A DNA stretch of 64,000 bases, taken from Sporosarcina luteola. GTDB taxonomy: Bacteria > Bacillota > Bacilli > Bacillales_A > Planococcaceae. Shown here in pieces: positions 1 to 8,151 of this stretch (positions are counted from its first letter, which is position 1; every line of letters starts with the position of its first letter). The translations under genes and the position numbers were made by a program. Under the pieces are notes generated by a model. It ran no database searches. It was not told the DNA's origin and worked only from the letters and a program-made list of their open reading frames with translations. The stretch is taken from NCBI RefSeq assembly GCF_023715245.1, contig NZ_JAMBNV010000001.1:2170001-2234000 (forward strand). Reading direction: 5' to 3'.

Positions 1-136
1 AAATCGAAAATAGAATTGGCAAATGGGGAACGGAATCGAATTTTATTATACTGACACTGATCATCGCCACGATGCCGAATACGAGCAGTGCCGATTCCCA
101 GATCTTTGGCGAATGAATCGCTTTTATTTGAAACAT
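1..136 (-). CDS. NhaC-family Na+/H+ antiporter-type transporter, N-terminal part (runs off window)
   Basis: Only the first 45 residues are present; the reading frame continues past base 1. The start MFQIKAIHSPKIWES is followed by a hydrophobic segment (ALLVFGIVAMISVSII) and then FDSVPHLPIL, the layout of the first membrane helix and loop of NhaC-type antiporters. ATG at 136 follows a good AGGAGG site. The gene lies downstream of a T-box leader whose specifier reads TAC, and NhaC-type proteins behind tyrosine T-boxes (YheL type) are thought to be tyrosine transporters, so amino acid uptake is more likely than pure sodium/proton exchange. The family call rests on a short fragment and on this context. 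Confidence 0.6.
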   Translation of the reverse strand, partial: MFQIKAIHSPKIWESALLVFGIVAMISVSIIKFDSVPHLPILFSI

Positions 137-410
137 ATTGAACTCCTCCTAGTAACTAGCATAAACACTACAAAAGCGGAGGGTGGCGGGACCGTTGCTC
201 CTAACGCTACGCTTTTACTCGCAAAAGCCGTTCTTCGTGACGGCTTTCACTGCGACAGGCATAAGGCGGATCTGCGAAACGGCGCCTTTTGCCGTGCAGC
301 GGAGCTGACTTATGTCCCGAGCAAATCGAACTGCGAAGGGTTCGCTTTGCCATATTTCTGCGGTTTTTGCAGAAATTAAGGCAGCCTTTCTGCCACCCGA
401 AGTCTAGACG
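137..410 (-). other. long GC-rich untranslated stretch between T-box terminator and transporter start
   Basis: No credible gene is seen in these 274 bases. The stretch is richer in GC than the flanks and contains strong inverted repeats: AAAGCCGT/ACGGCTTT around 225-248, TTTCTGC/GCAGAAA around 354-377, and an imperfect pairing around 255-300. It could be a dispersed intergenic repeat inserted in the leader, or an additional structured leader element. The antisense reading frames across it have no ribosome binding site or recognisable domain. Confidence 0.4.
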
Positions 411-625
411 AAAAAAACCCCTTCCATCCCTTGGATAAGGGACGAAGGAGTTCTCCGCGATACCACCCTGATTGACGACAGGCAAACCTGCAGTCCACTT
501 CATTTCAATCGGAGAAAAACTGTCGGTGTACTTCATGCCTGCTGCTGCCTGAATTTGCACTATCCATTCAGTCTCTACTTGCTGCCCACAACAGGATTAC
601 TATGTCGACTCTCCGTATATATTCG
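411..625 (-). promoter_or_regulatory. T-box riboswitch leader, probable tyrosine specifier
   Basis: Read on the minus strand, the T-box core AGGGTGGTATCGCGG lies at 455-469. It is followed by an intrinsic terminator whose stem (ACTCCTTCGTCCCTT against AAGGGATGGAAGGGGT) ends in a run of T at 411-417. Upstream is a Stem I-like hairpin with AGTA on the 5' side of a loop, CCTGTTG/CAGCAGG above it, and GAAGTACACC on the 3' side. The codon in specifier position is TAC (528-530), followed by A as is usual, giving tyrosine. The T-box and terminator are clear; the specifier assignment is by eye. It controls the transporter ending at base 1. Confidence 0.82.
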
Positions 626-698
626 TTTCAAATGTTGAATGATTATGTTTGTATATTACCAGTCCTGTCGGAGAAGTCAACAGTCCTTCAGTCCGATA

Positions 699-1058
699 TT
701 ACGATAATTGGCCGATGGTAAAACCTGCATACGCTAACACGGCTCCAAATCCGAATGTCCACATGCTATACAACAAGGCTTCCCTTCTGTGGCCGCTCCT
801 CCATAACTGTAGCAATTCTTTTAGTAGAGTTGAAAAAGTCGTAAGAGCACCCATCACTCCCGACGCCAGAAAGACCGTCCATAGCTTCGGTAATTCCAAG
901 CCGAAAATAAGACCGATCAGAAAGGAGCCCATCAAATTGACAGCTAATGTCCCCATCGGAAGTCTATTCTCTTTGTTCATCTTTGTCGAAATGAAATATC
1001 GTAGAACTGCCCCTACAAATCCTCCTAGCCCGATGACAACCGCTTCAGCTGCTGTCAT
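699..1058 (-). CDS. crcB: CrcB/FluC fluoride channel subunit
   Basis: A 119-aa protein with four hydrophobic segments. Typical FluC features are GGFVGAVLRYF near the N terminus, NLMGSFLIG in the second helix and TTFSTLLKE in the third. FluC channels export fluoride passively as dual-topology dimers; paired unequal genes, as here, usually form heterodimers. The start overlaps the stop of the upstream crcB paralogue by four bases (ATGA), so the two are translationally coupled. No fluoride riboswitch is visible, because the genes follow a helicase gene with another four-base overlap. Confidence 0.9.
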   Translation of the reverse strand: MTAAEAVVIGLGGFVGAVLRYFISTKMNKENRLPMGTLAVNLMGSFLIGLIFGLELPKLWTVFLASGVMGALTTFSTLLKELLQLWRSGHRREALLYSMWTFGFGAVLAYAGFTIGQLS

Positions 1059-1432
1059 ACACTCACCATCCTGTTACCAATTCGTAAGCCGATGATTCCG
1101 ACGACAAGTCCTCCAATAATGCTGCTACTGAAATACAGGATGGATAGCACCAATTGTCCATTTTGAAAAAGGCTGACCGTTTCCATGCTGAACGCGGAAA
1201 ATGTTGTAAAGGAACCTAAAAATCCAGTCGTTATCGAAGTCTGAAGTCGCTCATCAGTGGTGAGGCGGTGAATGACGCCTGCACTAAGAAGACAAAGGAT
1301 GAATGTTCCGAGCAAATTGACTGACAACGTCTTTATCGGAAAATCCGTTGACCCTTCAAGCAGTTGTCCGATCCCTATACGGCAAATCGCTCCGATCGCT
1401 CCTGCAATTCCGACATAAAGGGCCTGCTTCAT
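1055..1432 (-). CDS. crcB: CrcB/FluC fluoride channel subunit (paralogue)
   Basis: A 125-aa membrane protein, the second member of the FluC pair. GAIGAICRIGIG, NLLGTFILC and TTFSAFSMET occupy the same positions as in the partner. Its ATG overlaps the stop of the helicase gene (ATGA) and its own stop overlaps the start of the next crcB, so helicase-crcB-crcB form one tightly packed operon. The gene probably supplies half of a heterodimeric fluoride channel in the cytoplasmic membrane. The co-transcription with a helicase is likely incidental. Confidence 0.88.
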   Translation of the reverse strand: MKQALYVGIAGAIGAICRIGIGQLLEGSTDFPIKTLSVNLLGTFILCLLSAGVIHRLTTDERLQTSITTGFLGSFTTFSAFSMETVSLFQNGQLVLSILYFSSSIIGGLVVGIIGLRIGNRMVSV

Positions 1433-3579
1433 AGCTCAACCTCTTTCAATAAACGGCGAGATAAAATTGTCTCCAGCAATAGCTGCTTTTCAGTCTCTCC
1501 GAATTGAATACGGATATTTTCCTCGCCGATTCCGTTGATGACCCCTCTGCCAAACACGCGATGCGTGACGTGCATTCCTACCGATAATGCAGTTCTATCG
1601 CTGATGCCATCCGGATCGGGCAGTGTCGACAAATTGGGTTGTTTGAATTTCTCCAATTTCCGTTCTTCAGGCTTCATCAAGATCCCCCGCACTTCATTCA
1701 TAAATCTTGAATCCTCTTTAGATTTCCCGTTCGCCTCCCTGTAGGAAAGCAATTCCAACCGTTCCTTTGCACGTGTCATCCCGACATAAAATAATCGTCT
1801 TGCCTCTTCTAGCATCGGCAGGTCCATTTCATCCTCTTCAGAAGGAATGATCCCTTTCACTAAATCAATCATGAATACGCGCCTGAATTCCAATCCTTTG
1901 GCACTATGAAATGTAGACAACGTCAAGGCATTTTCAGGGGGATTAAATTTTGCCTGTTGGACAGCTTGTTCCAATTCCTTCAAACGATTCGCGAAATCGA
2001 CCATTGTTCGCACTTGTGAAGCGATTCCTTCGAGTGTATCAAGGATGCCTAGAAGATGATCGATCCGGTAACCGAATTTTGCTGCCCGGCTTTTTAAAGC
2101 TTCTTCATATTCGAGCTCATATCGGATCATCCGGATTATTTGAACTGGACGCATGTCAGGGATCCGTTTATAGACATCAATGCAAGTATCCAATTTTTCG
2201 ATTTGACTCCCTTTTAATTGGACAGTTTGGACAAATGCCTCAAAAACATTTCCAGATGTCGATTGATTCATGAACTTCGACAACATATCGCGTGAAATGA
2301 ACAAGTTCATTTTCATGGCGACTTTTGCGAAGATATCCTTTCGTTCCGTATTGAAGCTGAGGCGCATGAAATTTAAAATATCTTCTACAACCCAATGGGA
2401 AAAGAATCGGTCATCCGCATCTTTCATATAGAAAGGGATTCCCCTTCTATGCAGTTCGTTGACATACATAGTGGAAGAAGAATTGTTCCTGAATAAAATA
2501 GCGACTTCCTCAAGATTCTGCTCATCCAATAATTCATATGTGACATACTCCAGAAGCCGTTTCGGGTCTTCGAATTGCTTTATGACAATCGGTCCCGACT
2601 CTTTATTTTCCGTCCTCATCTCTTTTATATATCTTTGCTTATTGCGAGTAATGAATTGGGCCGCCGTATCAACTATCTCTTTGGAGGAGCGGTAATTCTG
2701 CTCCATCCTGAGCAATTTTGCATCCGGATATACTAGTTTAAAGTTCAGTAAATAAGCGGGATCCGCTCCGCGCCATGTGTAGATGGATTGATCGTCATCC
2801 GCCACGACGCAAAGATTGCCGTGGTGCGCAACGAGATGTTCGACTATCCGATGTTGAACGAGCGATGTGTCCTGGCTCTCATCTGTCAAAATATAGTCAT
2901 ATCGCGAGCGGAACTGTTCGGCAAGTTGTTCATCCATACGCAGCGCCTGTTCCGCGATGGACAACATATCATCAAAATCGAGGAGGAGATGCCCTTCCGT
3001 CTTCGATTTGAATTGTTCATAGTTCAGTGCGATGTTGCCCGCCTTCTCAAACGGTGCCTCTACTTGATCCCACTCGTTGAAAGGAATCATCCTGTTTTTC
3101 AAATAACTGATGAATGTTGATAACGAGGCCATTTCCTCTTCCGTGCCGTCTTCCCGAAGCGCTTCTTTGTAGAGGCGTTTCAGCAAAGCCGTTTTTGTGA
3201 GCACCTGTTTCCCTTTCCCGCCGCCTTCAATCAATTCGAATGCGACGCCCGTCTTTTGCAAGTATGTGCGTGTGATTGTGAATGCGAGGCTATGAATGGT
3301 CGAGAAATCAACTGGAGGATACTGCGGGAAAAAACGTTGAAAGCGCTCTGTCATATCGCGTGCTGATGCCCGGCTGAATGTGATTGCTTTAATGCGATTC
3401 GGGTTAACATTCTTCTCCTCGATCAGATAGCCGATCCGCATGATCATTGTTGTTGTTTTCCCCGATCCGGGACATGCTAATAACAGCAGCGGACCTTCCG
3501 TCTGCAAAACGGCATTTTTTTGTATATCGTTTAGTTCTATTTGTAGTTCATTCTTTTTTCTTGTAAAAAAATCAGTCAT
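1429..3579 (-). CDS. UvrD/PcrA-type superfamily 1 DNA helicase (YjcD-like)
   Basis: A 716-aa SF1A helicase. The Walker A motif ACPGSGKTTT is at residues 36-44, motif II is DESQDTS near residue 233, motif III is ADDDQSIYTWRG, motif IV is QNYRSS, and motifs V-VI include STFHSAKGLEF and YVGMTRAKERL. The C-terminal 50 residues (HRVFGRGVINGI...IQFG) resemble the small RNA-polymerase-binding Tudor-like tail of PcrA. At 716 aa it is closer to B. subtilis YjcD than to PcrA itself. It probably unwinds DNA during repair or at transcription-replication conflicts. It is first in an operon with the crcB pair. Confidence 0.88.
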   Translation of the reverse strand: MTDFFTRKKNELQIELNDIQKNAVLQTEGPLLLLACPGSGKTTTMIMRIGYLIEEKNVNPNRIKAITFSRASARDMTERFQRFFPQYPPVDFSTIHSLAFTITRTYLQKTGVAFELIEGGGKGKQVLTKTALLKRLYKEALREDGTEEEMASLSTFISYLKNRMIPFNEWDQVEAPFEKAGNIALNYEQFKSKTEGHLLLDFDDMLSIAEQALRMDEQLAEQFRSRYDYILTDESQDTSLVQHRIVEHLVAHHGNLCVVADDDQSIYTWRGADPAYLLNFKLVYPDAKLLRMEQNYRSSKEIVDTAAQFITRNKQRYIKEMRTENKESGPIVIKQFEDPKRLLEYVTYELLDEQNLEEVAILFRNNSSSTMYVNELHRRGIPFYMKDADDRFFSHWVVEDILNFMRLSFNTERKDIFAKVAMKMNLFISRDMLSKFMNQSTSGNVFEAFVQTVQLKGSQIEKLDTCIDVYKRIPDMRPVQIIRMIRYELEYEEALKSRAAKFGYRIDHLLGILDTLEGIASQVRTMVDFANRLKELEQAVQQAKFNPPENALTLSTFHSAKGLEFRRVFMIDLVKGIIPSEEDEMDLPMLEEARRLFYVGMTRAKERLELLSYREANGKSKEDSRFMNEVRGILMKPEERKLEKFKQPNLSTLPDPDGISDRTALSVGMHVTHRVFGRGVINGIGEENIRIQFGETEKQLLLETILSRRLLKEVEL

Positions 3580-3649
3580 TGCATACGTACTCCTTCTTCT
3601 TACGATGAACTTAATTTACCATACGAGCGCTTTTTTGTAGAGTCGGTGT

Positions 3650-3691
3650 CCTTGAAAAAGAAACAACCTCTGCATTTCCGCAGAGGTTGTT
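3650..3691 (-). terminator. intrinsic terminator of the small 3.7-kb gene
   Basis: A perfect hairpin of 12 bp (AACAACCTCTGC against GCAGAGGTTGTT, 3662-3691) with a 6-base loop. On the minus strand it is followed by TTTCTTTTTC, directly downstream of the stop at 3694. Confidence 0.85.
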
Positions 3692-3693
3692 GA

Positions 3694-3879
3694 CTAAAAG
3701 CCGCCTGATTCTAGTTTATCGTTTTGAATATCCACTTTCTCCTTCTTGCTGCCTTGATAAGCTGTGGAGGCGACTTCGTTCGTATGCCGTTGTTCATCAG
3801 TATACTCGGTTCCCGCCAATTGGGCCCTGTTCGTATGTTCTCTGTTGCCGGTTTCTTTTTTCATATTTTCTTTGGACAT
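3694..3879 (-). CDS. small hydrophilic protein, function unknown
   Basis: A 61-aa, very polar protein (MSKENMKKETGNREHTNRAQ...) with no membrane segment and no cysteine. AAAGGAG stands eight bases before the ATG at 3879 but only two before an in-frame ATG at 3885, so the downstream start is chosen. The C-terminal pattern T-x-E-V-x-S-x-A-Y-x-G is faintly like the small DUF4025/YozQ proteins of Bacillus, but this is not a firm match. It has its own terminator and is probably a single gene; many such small polar proteins in Bacillales are sporulation- or stress-related. Confidence 0.6.
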   Translation of the reverse strand: MSKENMKKETGNREHTNRAQLAGTEYTDEQRHTNEVASTAYQGSKKEKVDIQNDKLESGGF

Positions 3880-3945
3880 TGTCATCGCTCCTTTATAGGT
3901 AGTCTATATATAGGAATACCCGAAAGAAGGAGTGTTACTCATCAT

Positions 3946-4473
3946 TTACTTTGGAATGCCGATTGAGTTGAGTGGATAAAATCTGAAGCCGACCTTGCCG
4001 ACAACAGAATCTTGATCGATACAGCCAATTATGCGGCTATCAGTGCTGTTCCTGCGATTATCACCCAACACAAAAAGCTGCCCATCCGGGACGGTAACTT
4101 CAAAGTCCTCCGTTAATTTTTGATCCTCGAAAAGTCTTTCCTTATTCTCTTGAATATAGTTTTCTTCATACTCTATTCCGTTGATGAAGAGCTTGTCGTC
4201 CTTCATGACAACCGTGTCGCCCGGCAAGCCGATCACCCGTTTAATATAATCCTCTTGCGATCCCGGTGCATGGAAGACGACCAAATCAAAATGATCTAGC
4301 TTGTGGATTTTTGAAATGATGACTCGGTTTTCCGATTCGAATGTCGGCTCCATCGATTGACCGGATACAATGACCGGTGAAAATAGGAAGTGCCTGATCG
4401 CGAATACGAGTACGCAAGCGACTACAATGGCTTTTATCCAAGACAAGATTTCAGTAGTGGTTTCTTTTTTCAT
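3946..4473 (-). CDS. sipS: type I signal peptidase
   Basis: A 175-aa membrane-anchored serine protease that removes signal peptides from secreted proteins. There is one N-terminal transmembrane segment (about residues 12-30). The catalytic serine is S40 in SGQSMEPT and the catalytic lysine is K78 in YIKRVIGLPGD. The C-terminal box GDNRRNSTDSR is present. Size and single anchor match the Bacillus SipS/SipT type. A monocistronic layout is likely. Which of the several Bacillus paralogues it corresponds to cannot be told from the sequence alone. Confidence 0.92.
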   Translation of the reverse strand: MKKETTTEILSWIKAIVVACVLVFAIRHFLFSPVIVSGQSMEPTFESENRVIISKIHKLDHFDLVVFHAPGSQEDYIKRVIGLPGDTVVMKDDKLFINGIEYEENYIQENKERLFEDQKLTEDFEVTVPDGQLFVLGDNRRNSTDSRIIGCIDQDSVVGKVGFRFYPLNSIGIPK

Positions 4474-4566
4474 ATGAAAGCCCCCGATTTCACTATTTAT
4501 ATAGTATATAGTATAGACCAGTGAAGGTATGAATGGTTTATTTTCAAAGAACCTGATGTTCTTTGA

Positions 4567-5157
4567 TTAAGACTCAACCTTCTGTTGCAAATGGGCGGTG
4601 CAGTTGAATAGTTGGCAAAGATTTTTGTCGTCATTCAGTTCGACGATTGTCAATGAGGTGTTGTCCAGATGTGTTTCATAATTCGTATCCGTAATCAGCT
4701 CATTTAATAGCCTTTTGATTAATCCACCATGGCTGACGACCAAGACCCGTTGGCCGGCATGCTTGTTTTTGATGTCCATAATGGATTCCATTCCGCGGGA
4801 AACGATGGATTCATGCGGTTCAAAGCCCATGTCCTGTTCTTTCCAATCCTTCCCCCACTTCTCGATGCGCTCCGCCTCGGTCGTCCCTTCAATAAGCCCA
4901 CCGCTGAATTCACGTAATCGGGCATCCTCCACAAGCTCAACATCAGGCATTTGTTCCGCAATAATTTCTGCCGTCTTCTTTGCCCTGATTAAATGGCTTG
5001 TGTAAATGACATCCCACTGCTCCTTGGACAATCTGTCGGCCACACTCTTCGCCATTTCGATTCCTTCATCGTCCAAAGGCACGTCCGAATTGCCTTGCGC
5101 TCTTCCTTCCTTATTCCACGCCGTAACGCCGTGCCTGACAAACCCGATAACCGTCAA
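4567..5157 (-). CDS. histidine phosphatase family protein (phosphoglycerate-mutase-like)
   Basis: A 196-aa branch-1 histidine phosphatase. The phosphohistidine motif FVRHGVTAWN is at the N terminus, R and E of the catalytic core follow (LREFSGG), and the second histidine is in VVSHGGLI. The substrate is unknown; relatives include phosphatases of cobalamin or sugar phosphates and broad-specificity PhoE. A GTG at 5166 lies inside the ribosome binding site, whereas TTG at 5157 sits about eight bases after AAAGGGGAG and is preferred. It is followed by the signal peptidase gene and preceded at short distance by the YtpA-like hydrolase gene. Confidence 0.85.
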   Translation of the reverse strand: MTVIGFVRHGVTAWNKEGRAQGNSDVPLDDEGIEMAKSVADRLSKEQWDVIYTSHLIRAKKTAEIIAEQMPDVELVEDARLREFSGGLIEGTTEAERIEKWGKDWKEQDMGFEPHESIVSRGMESIMDIKNKHAGQRVLVVSHGGLIKRLLNELITDTNYETHLDNTSLTIVELNDDKNLCQLFNCTAHLQQKVES

Positions 5158-5185
5158 AACAACCACTCCCCTTTATGGTTTTGAG

Positions 5186-5974
5186 TTATACAATATAGCC
5201 GAGTGAGCGAAGGACATTATTCATGAATGATTCAATGTACAAATATACTTCCTCCCTCTCAGGCTCTTGATAAAGATCATGGTACAGCCTTTTCCATTCC
5301 TTGTATTGAAATTCCGATAGATGCTGGTTCAACAACCATCTTTTTGCAAATGAAGTATCAGTGATTTTATCATGTTCTCCCGTGTGAATCAGGACAGGTG
5401 TATCGAATATACTTTCTTCATGATATATGATCGATTTCATCATAGCATGCAGCTCACGATACCAAGACGCGACGATCGCGGAGCTATAATCCCGATCGTT
5501 CTGGAACTCTATGTACATGTCATAGTTCTGCGTCAGTAATTCAATTGTAATGTCATGATTCAATTTCATGGAACTTGAAAGCTTCGTCAGCACTCCTGAA
5601 AACTTGGAGGGTTGGTGCTTCAAGGAGAGCCAAGGGGAGCTGAACACAAAGCCTGCGCACTCCAGCTTTTCACGTTGCAGGATATGCATGACAATCGTGG
5701 CGCCAAGTCCGTGGCCAAGCACGAATAACGGCAAGTTATCCTCTAGCGCAATGTCGATCATTTTCTTCACATGGTCCACATACGACTCGAACGGTTCATC
5801 ATGGGTTCTTCTTCCGCTTTCAGAACCATGCCCCGGCAAGTCGCTTGTTACGACATGGAAACCGCCGTTCCGCAGCTTTTGAATGAGCCACGCATACCTA
5901 CGATGATGTTCGTAAGCATTATGGACAATCACAATCACTGCTTTCGGCTGTCCTTCCGCTTCCCATTTCCACAT
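5186..5974 (-). CDS. YtpA-like alpha/beta hydrolase lacking the nucleophile serine
   Basis: A 262-aa protein of the monoacylglycerol-lipase/lysophospholipase type. Conserved parts are SDLPGHGSESG, the loop around HTGEHDKI (acid region) and LYHDLYQEP, which carries the usual catalytic histidine. At the nucleophile elbow the normal GHSxGG reads GHGLGA, with a GGA glycine codon where serine should be. It may therefore be a non-hydrolytic member or use another residue. B. subtilis YtpA takes part in bacilysocin synthesis and lies near ytoA and metK, so the position fits. The divergent ytoA-like gene starts 81 bp away. Confidence 0.72.
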   Translation of the reverse strand: MWKWEAEGQPKAVIVIVHNAYEHHRRYAWLIQKLRNGGFHVVTSDLPGHGSESGRRTHDEPFESYVDHVKKMIDIALEDNLPLFVLGHGLGATIVMHILQREKLECAGFVFSSPWLSLKHQPSKFSGVLTKLSSSMKLNHDITIELLTQNYDMYIEFQNDRDYSSAIVASWYRELHAMMKSIIYHEESIFDTPVLIHTGEHDKITDTSFAKRWLLNQHLSEFQYKEWKRLYHDLYQEPEREEVYLYIESFMNNVLRSLGYIV

Positions 5975-6055
5975 GGACTCACCTCCCCTTTATGTAAATG
6001 AAAATTTTATGTTACGATAAATTATACATGATTTTAAGAAAAGAGGAGACGTTTC

Positions 6056-6568
6056 ATGATTTATTCATACAACGGAAAGACGCCGCAAATCGATCCATCT
6101 GTCTATGTCGCGGATTATGTGACGATTACGGGCGATGTAACAATCGGGGCAGACAGTTCCATCTGGTTCAATACCGTCATTAGGGGAGATGTCGCCCCGA
6201 CGATAATCGGTGAACGGGTCAGCATCCAAGATTTAAGCTGTTTGCATCAAAGCCCTGGAAAGACGTTAGTAATTGAGGACGACGTGACAGTTGGCCATAA
6301 GGCACTCTTACATAGTTGTGTTGTACGTAAAGGTGCGCTCATCGGAATGGGCTCGATCATTTTGGATGGTGCGGAAATCGGTGAGGGAGCGTTCATCGGC
6401 GCGGGCAGCCTTGTCCCGCCCGGTAAGAAAATTCCGCCTGGCTGCCTCGCTCTCGGTTCACCCGCAAAAGTGGTCCGCGAGTTGAATGACGAGGACCGTG
6501 CAGATATGGATCGTATCTTGAACAGCTATGTTGAAAAAGGACAGGTTTATAAGGAAATGGAGAAATAA
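6056..6568 (+). CDS. ytoA: gamma-carbonic anhydrase-like hexapeptide-repeat protein
   Basis: A 170-aa left-handed beta-helix protein. Hexapeptide repeats (ITGDVTIGADSSIW, IGERVSIQD, IGEGAFIGAG) run through residues 15-140. The metal-ligand histidines of the gamma-carbonic anhydrase family are present in SCLHQSPG, VGHKALLHSC. An AAGAGGAG site precedes the ATG. Homologues (YrdA, YtoA, PaaY) bind zinc; carbonic anhydrase activity has been shown only for some. The divergent neighbour is the ytpA-like gene, as in Bacillus. Confidence 0.85.
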   Translation: MIYSYNGKTPQIDPSVYVADYVTITGDVTIGADSSIWFNTVIRGDVAPTIIGERVSIQDLSCLHQSPGKTLVIEDDVTVGHKALLHSCVVRKGALIGMGSIILDGAEIGEGAFIGAGSLVPPGKKIPPGCLALGSPAKVVRELNDEDRADMDRILNSYVEKGQVYKEMEK

Positions 6569-6572
6569 AATT

Positions 6573-6611
6573 GGTGCTGCTCGATGTCGAGCGGCACCTT
6601 TATTTATTTTT
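6573..6611 (+). terminator. bidirectional terminator between ytoA and a small membrane peptide gene
   Basis: A 12-bp stem (GGTGCTGCTCGA against TCGAGCGGCACC, 6573-6598, one wobble), followed on the plus strand by TTTATTTATTTTT. On the minus strand it is followed by AATTTTATTTC, so it can also end the small gene stopping at 6600. Confidence 0.75.
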
Positions 6612-6698
6612 AGAAACGACTAAGATGATAATACTCACCAACGCAACAAAAGCCACTATACCTATGAGAGCCACAATTAATAATAAGCTGAACGCCAT
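6600..6698 (-). CDS. 32-aa single-span membrane peptide
   Basis: A short frame beginning MAFSLLLIVALIGIVAFVAL, continuing with VSIIILVVSKNK and ending at TAA. It is almost wholly one transmembrane helix with a lysine-rich end. A GAGGCAGGCG site precedes the ATG by about eight bases, and the gene ends against a bidirectional terminator, both of which favour a real gene. The function is unknown; similar size and make-up are seen in regulatory membrane peptides and in type I toxins. No antisense RNA promoter was identified. Confidence 0.45.
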   Translation of the reverse strand: MAFSLLLIVALIGIVAFVALVSIIILVVSKNK

Positions 6699-6782
6699 TT
6701 TGGAATCGCCTGCCTCACTTTTCTTGCTATAATATAAACGCTATGAATCTAGTTAGGTTCCCTTTGTATCCACCATTCTCTG

Positions 6783-6900
6783 AGTTCTCGTTCTCCCCCG
6801 CTAACTTCTCGTTCTTCTCGAAAGAGTTCTCGTTTTCCGCCAATAACTTCTCATTCCACGGCAAATAGTTCTCGTTCTCCCCAAAAACTTCTCATTCTAC
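6783..6900. repeat. 21-bp tandem repeat array downstream of metK
   Basis: Six consecutive units start at 6783, 6804, 6825, 6846, 6867 and 6887. Odd units begin AGTTCTCGTT and even units ACTTCTC(G/A)TT, giving a 21-bp period (one unit 20 bp, last truncated) with a 42-bp alternation. The second half of each unit varies. It lies between the metK terminator and the small peptide gene and is not part of any coding frame with a start. Confidence 0.8.
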
Positions 6901-6901
6901 A

Positions 6902-6936
6902 ATAAAAAAGGAAGCAAGGATTTCTCCTTTGCTTCC
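6902..6936 (-). terminator. metK terminator
   Basis: GGAAGCAAGGA pairs with CCTTTGCTTCC with one bulge (6910-6936). On the minus strand it is followed by CTTTTTTATTG. It sits twelve bases past the metK stop. Confidence 0.85.
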
Positions 6937-6948
6937 ATATTTCAATTA

Positions 6949-8151
6949 TTAAACAGTCATTCCAGCTTTTTCAATCAATTCAGCTGCTTTGTCCGTCTGC
7001 TCCCAAGGGAGTTCAACGTCGGTACGTCCGAAATGTCCGTATGCCGCAGTCTGCTTATAAATTGGACGGCGCAGGTCGAGCATCTTAATAATGCCTGCCG
7101 GGCGTAGATCGAACAGCTCGCGCACAATTTCCACAAGCTTGCTTTCCTCGACTTTGCCTGTTCCGAATGTATCGATAGAAATCGATACCGGTTTTGCAAC
7201 ACCGATTGCATATGCAAGCTGGACTTCACAACGATCTGCGAGACCAGCAGCAACGATGTTCTTCGCTACATAACGTGCAGCGTATGATGCCGACCGGTCG
7301 ACTTTTGTCGCATCTTTACCGGAAAACGCACCGCCGCCATGACGCGCATAGCCGCCGTATGTATCGACGATAATCTTTCTACCCGTCAAGCCGGCATCCC
7401 CTTGTGGACCTCCGATAACGAAACGGCCAGATGGGTTGATGAAGTATTTTGTCTCTTCATCCAATAGCTCGGAAGGAACGACCGGATAAATTACATGTTC
7501 CTTTATGTCATTTTGAATTTGCTCCAAAGTGATATCAGGATGGTGTTGAGTGGAAATGACAATGGTGTCAATCCGTACCGGTTTATTATCCTCATCGTAT
7601 TCCACCGTAACTTGTGTTTTTCCGTCAGGACGCAAATAGTCAAGTGTGTCGTCTTTCCTTACTTCAGCAAGTCTGCGTGAAAGCTTATGGGATAAGCTAA
7701 TTGGCATCGGCATTAACTCAGGTGTTTCATTGCAAGCGTAACCGAACATAAGCCCTTGGTCACCCGCTCCGATCGCCTCAAGCTCTTCATCACTCATTGT
7801 CCCTTCGCGTGCTTCCAGTGCCTGGTCGACACTCGCAGCGATATCTGGGGACTGTTCATCGATGGATGTCAATACGGATGACGTCTCCCAGTCGAAGCCG
7901 AATTTCGCGCGTGTATAGCCGATTTCCTTCACTGTATCCCGTACGACTTTCGGGATGTCTACATACGTTGTTGTCGTGATTTCCCCGATGACGAGTACGA
8001 GTCCTGTTGTGATTGTCGTTTCACAGGCTACGCGTGCATTCGGGTCTTCCTCTAAAATGGCATCCAAAATAGCGTCGGAAATCTGATCGCACATTTTGTC
8101 CGGATGTCCTTCTGTTACCGATTCAGAAGTGAATAATCGGCGATTTGTCAT
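6949..8151 (-). CDS. metK: S-adenosylmethionine synthetase
   Basis: A 400-aa enzyme that makes SAM from methionine and ATP in the cytoplasm. Hallmarks are the N-terminal [19 protein letters not shown] with the ATP-site histidine, [12 protein letters not shown], and [16 protein letters not shown] with the P-loop-like glycine-rich segment. AAGGAGG stands eight bases before the ATG at 8151; a longer frame to 8244 would run into the riboswitch leader and is rejected. Length is exactly that of the Bacillus enzyme. Expression is controlled by the SAM-I riboswitch upstream, a product feedback. Confidence 0.97.
   Translation of the reverse strand: MTNRRLFTSESVTEGHPDKMCDQISDAILDAILEEDPNARVACETTITTGLVLVIGEITTTTYVDIPKVVRDTVKEIGYTRAKFGFDWETSSVLTSIDEQSPDIAASVDQALEAREGTMSDEELEAIGAGDQGLMFGYACNETPELMPMPISLSHKLSRRLAEVRKDDTLDYLRPDGKTQVTVEYDEDNKPVRIDTIVISTQHHPDITLEQIQNDIKEHVIYPVVPSELLDEETKYFINPSGRFVIGGPQGDAGLTGRKIIVDTYGGYARHGGGAFSGKDATKVDRSASYAARYVAKNIVAAGLADRCEVQLAYAIGVAKPVSISIDTFGTGKVEESKLVEIVRELFDLRPAGIIKMLDLRRPIYKQTAAYGHFGRTDVELPWEQTDKAAELIEKAGMTV

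Noticed and set aside
207-560. 117-residue frame on the minus strand
   Set aside because: It runs straight through the T-box core and terminator and lacks a ribosome binding site; the RNA structure explains the sequence.
649-1095. 148-residue plus-strand frame
   Set aside because: It is antisense to the crcB pair, without ribosome binding site or motif.
1055-3690. Fluoride riboswitch for the crcB genes
   Set aside because: The crcB genes follow the helicase gene with overlapping starts, and nothing like the crcB motif is found before the helicase.
4719-5005. Overlapping frames on both strands within the histidine phosphatase gene
   Set aside because: Shadow frames of a well supported gene.
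6783-6900. CRISPR array
   Set aside because: Units are back-to-back at 21 bp with no unique spacers and no cas genes are present.
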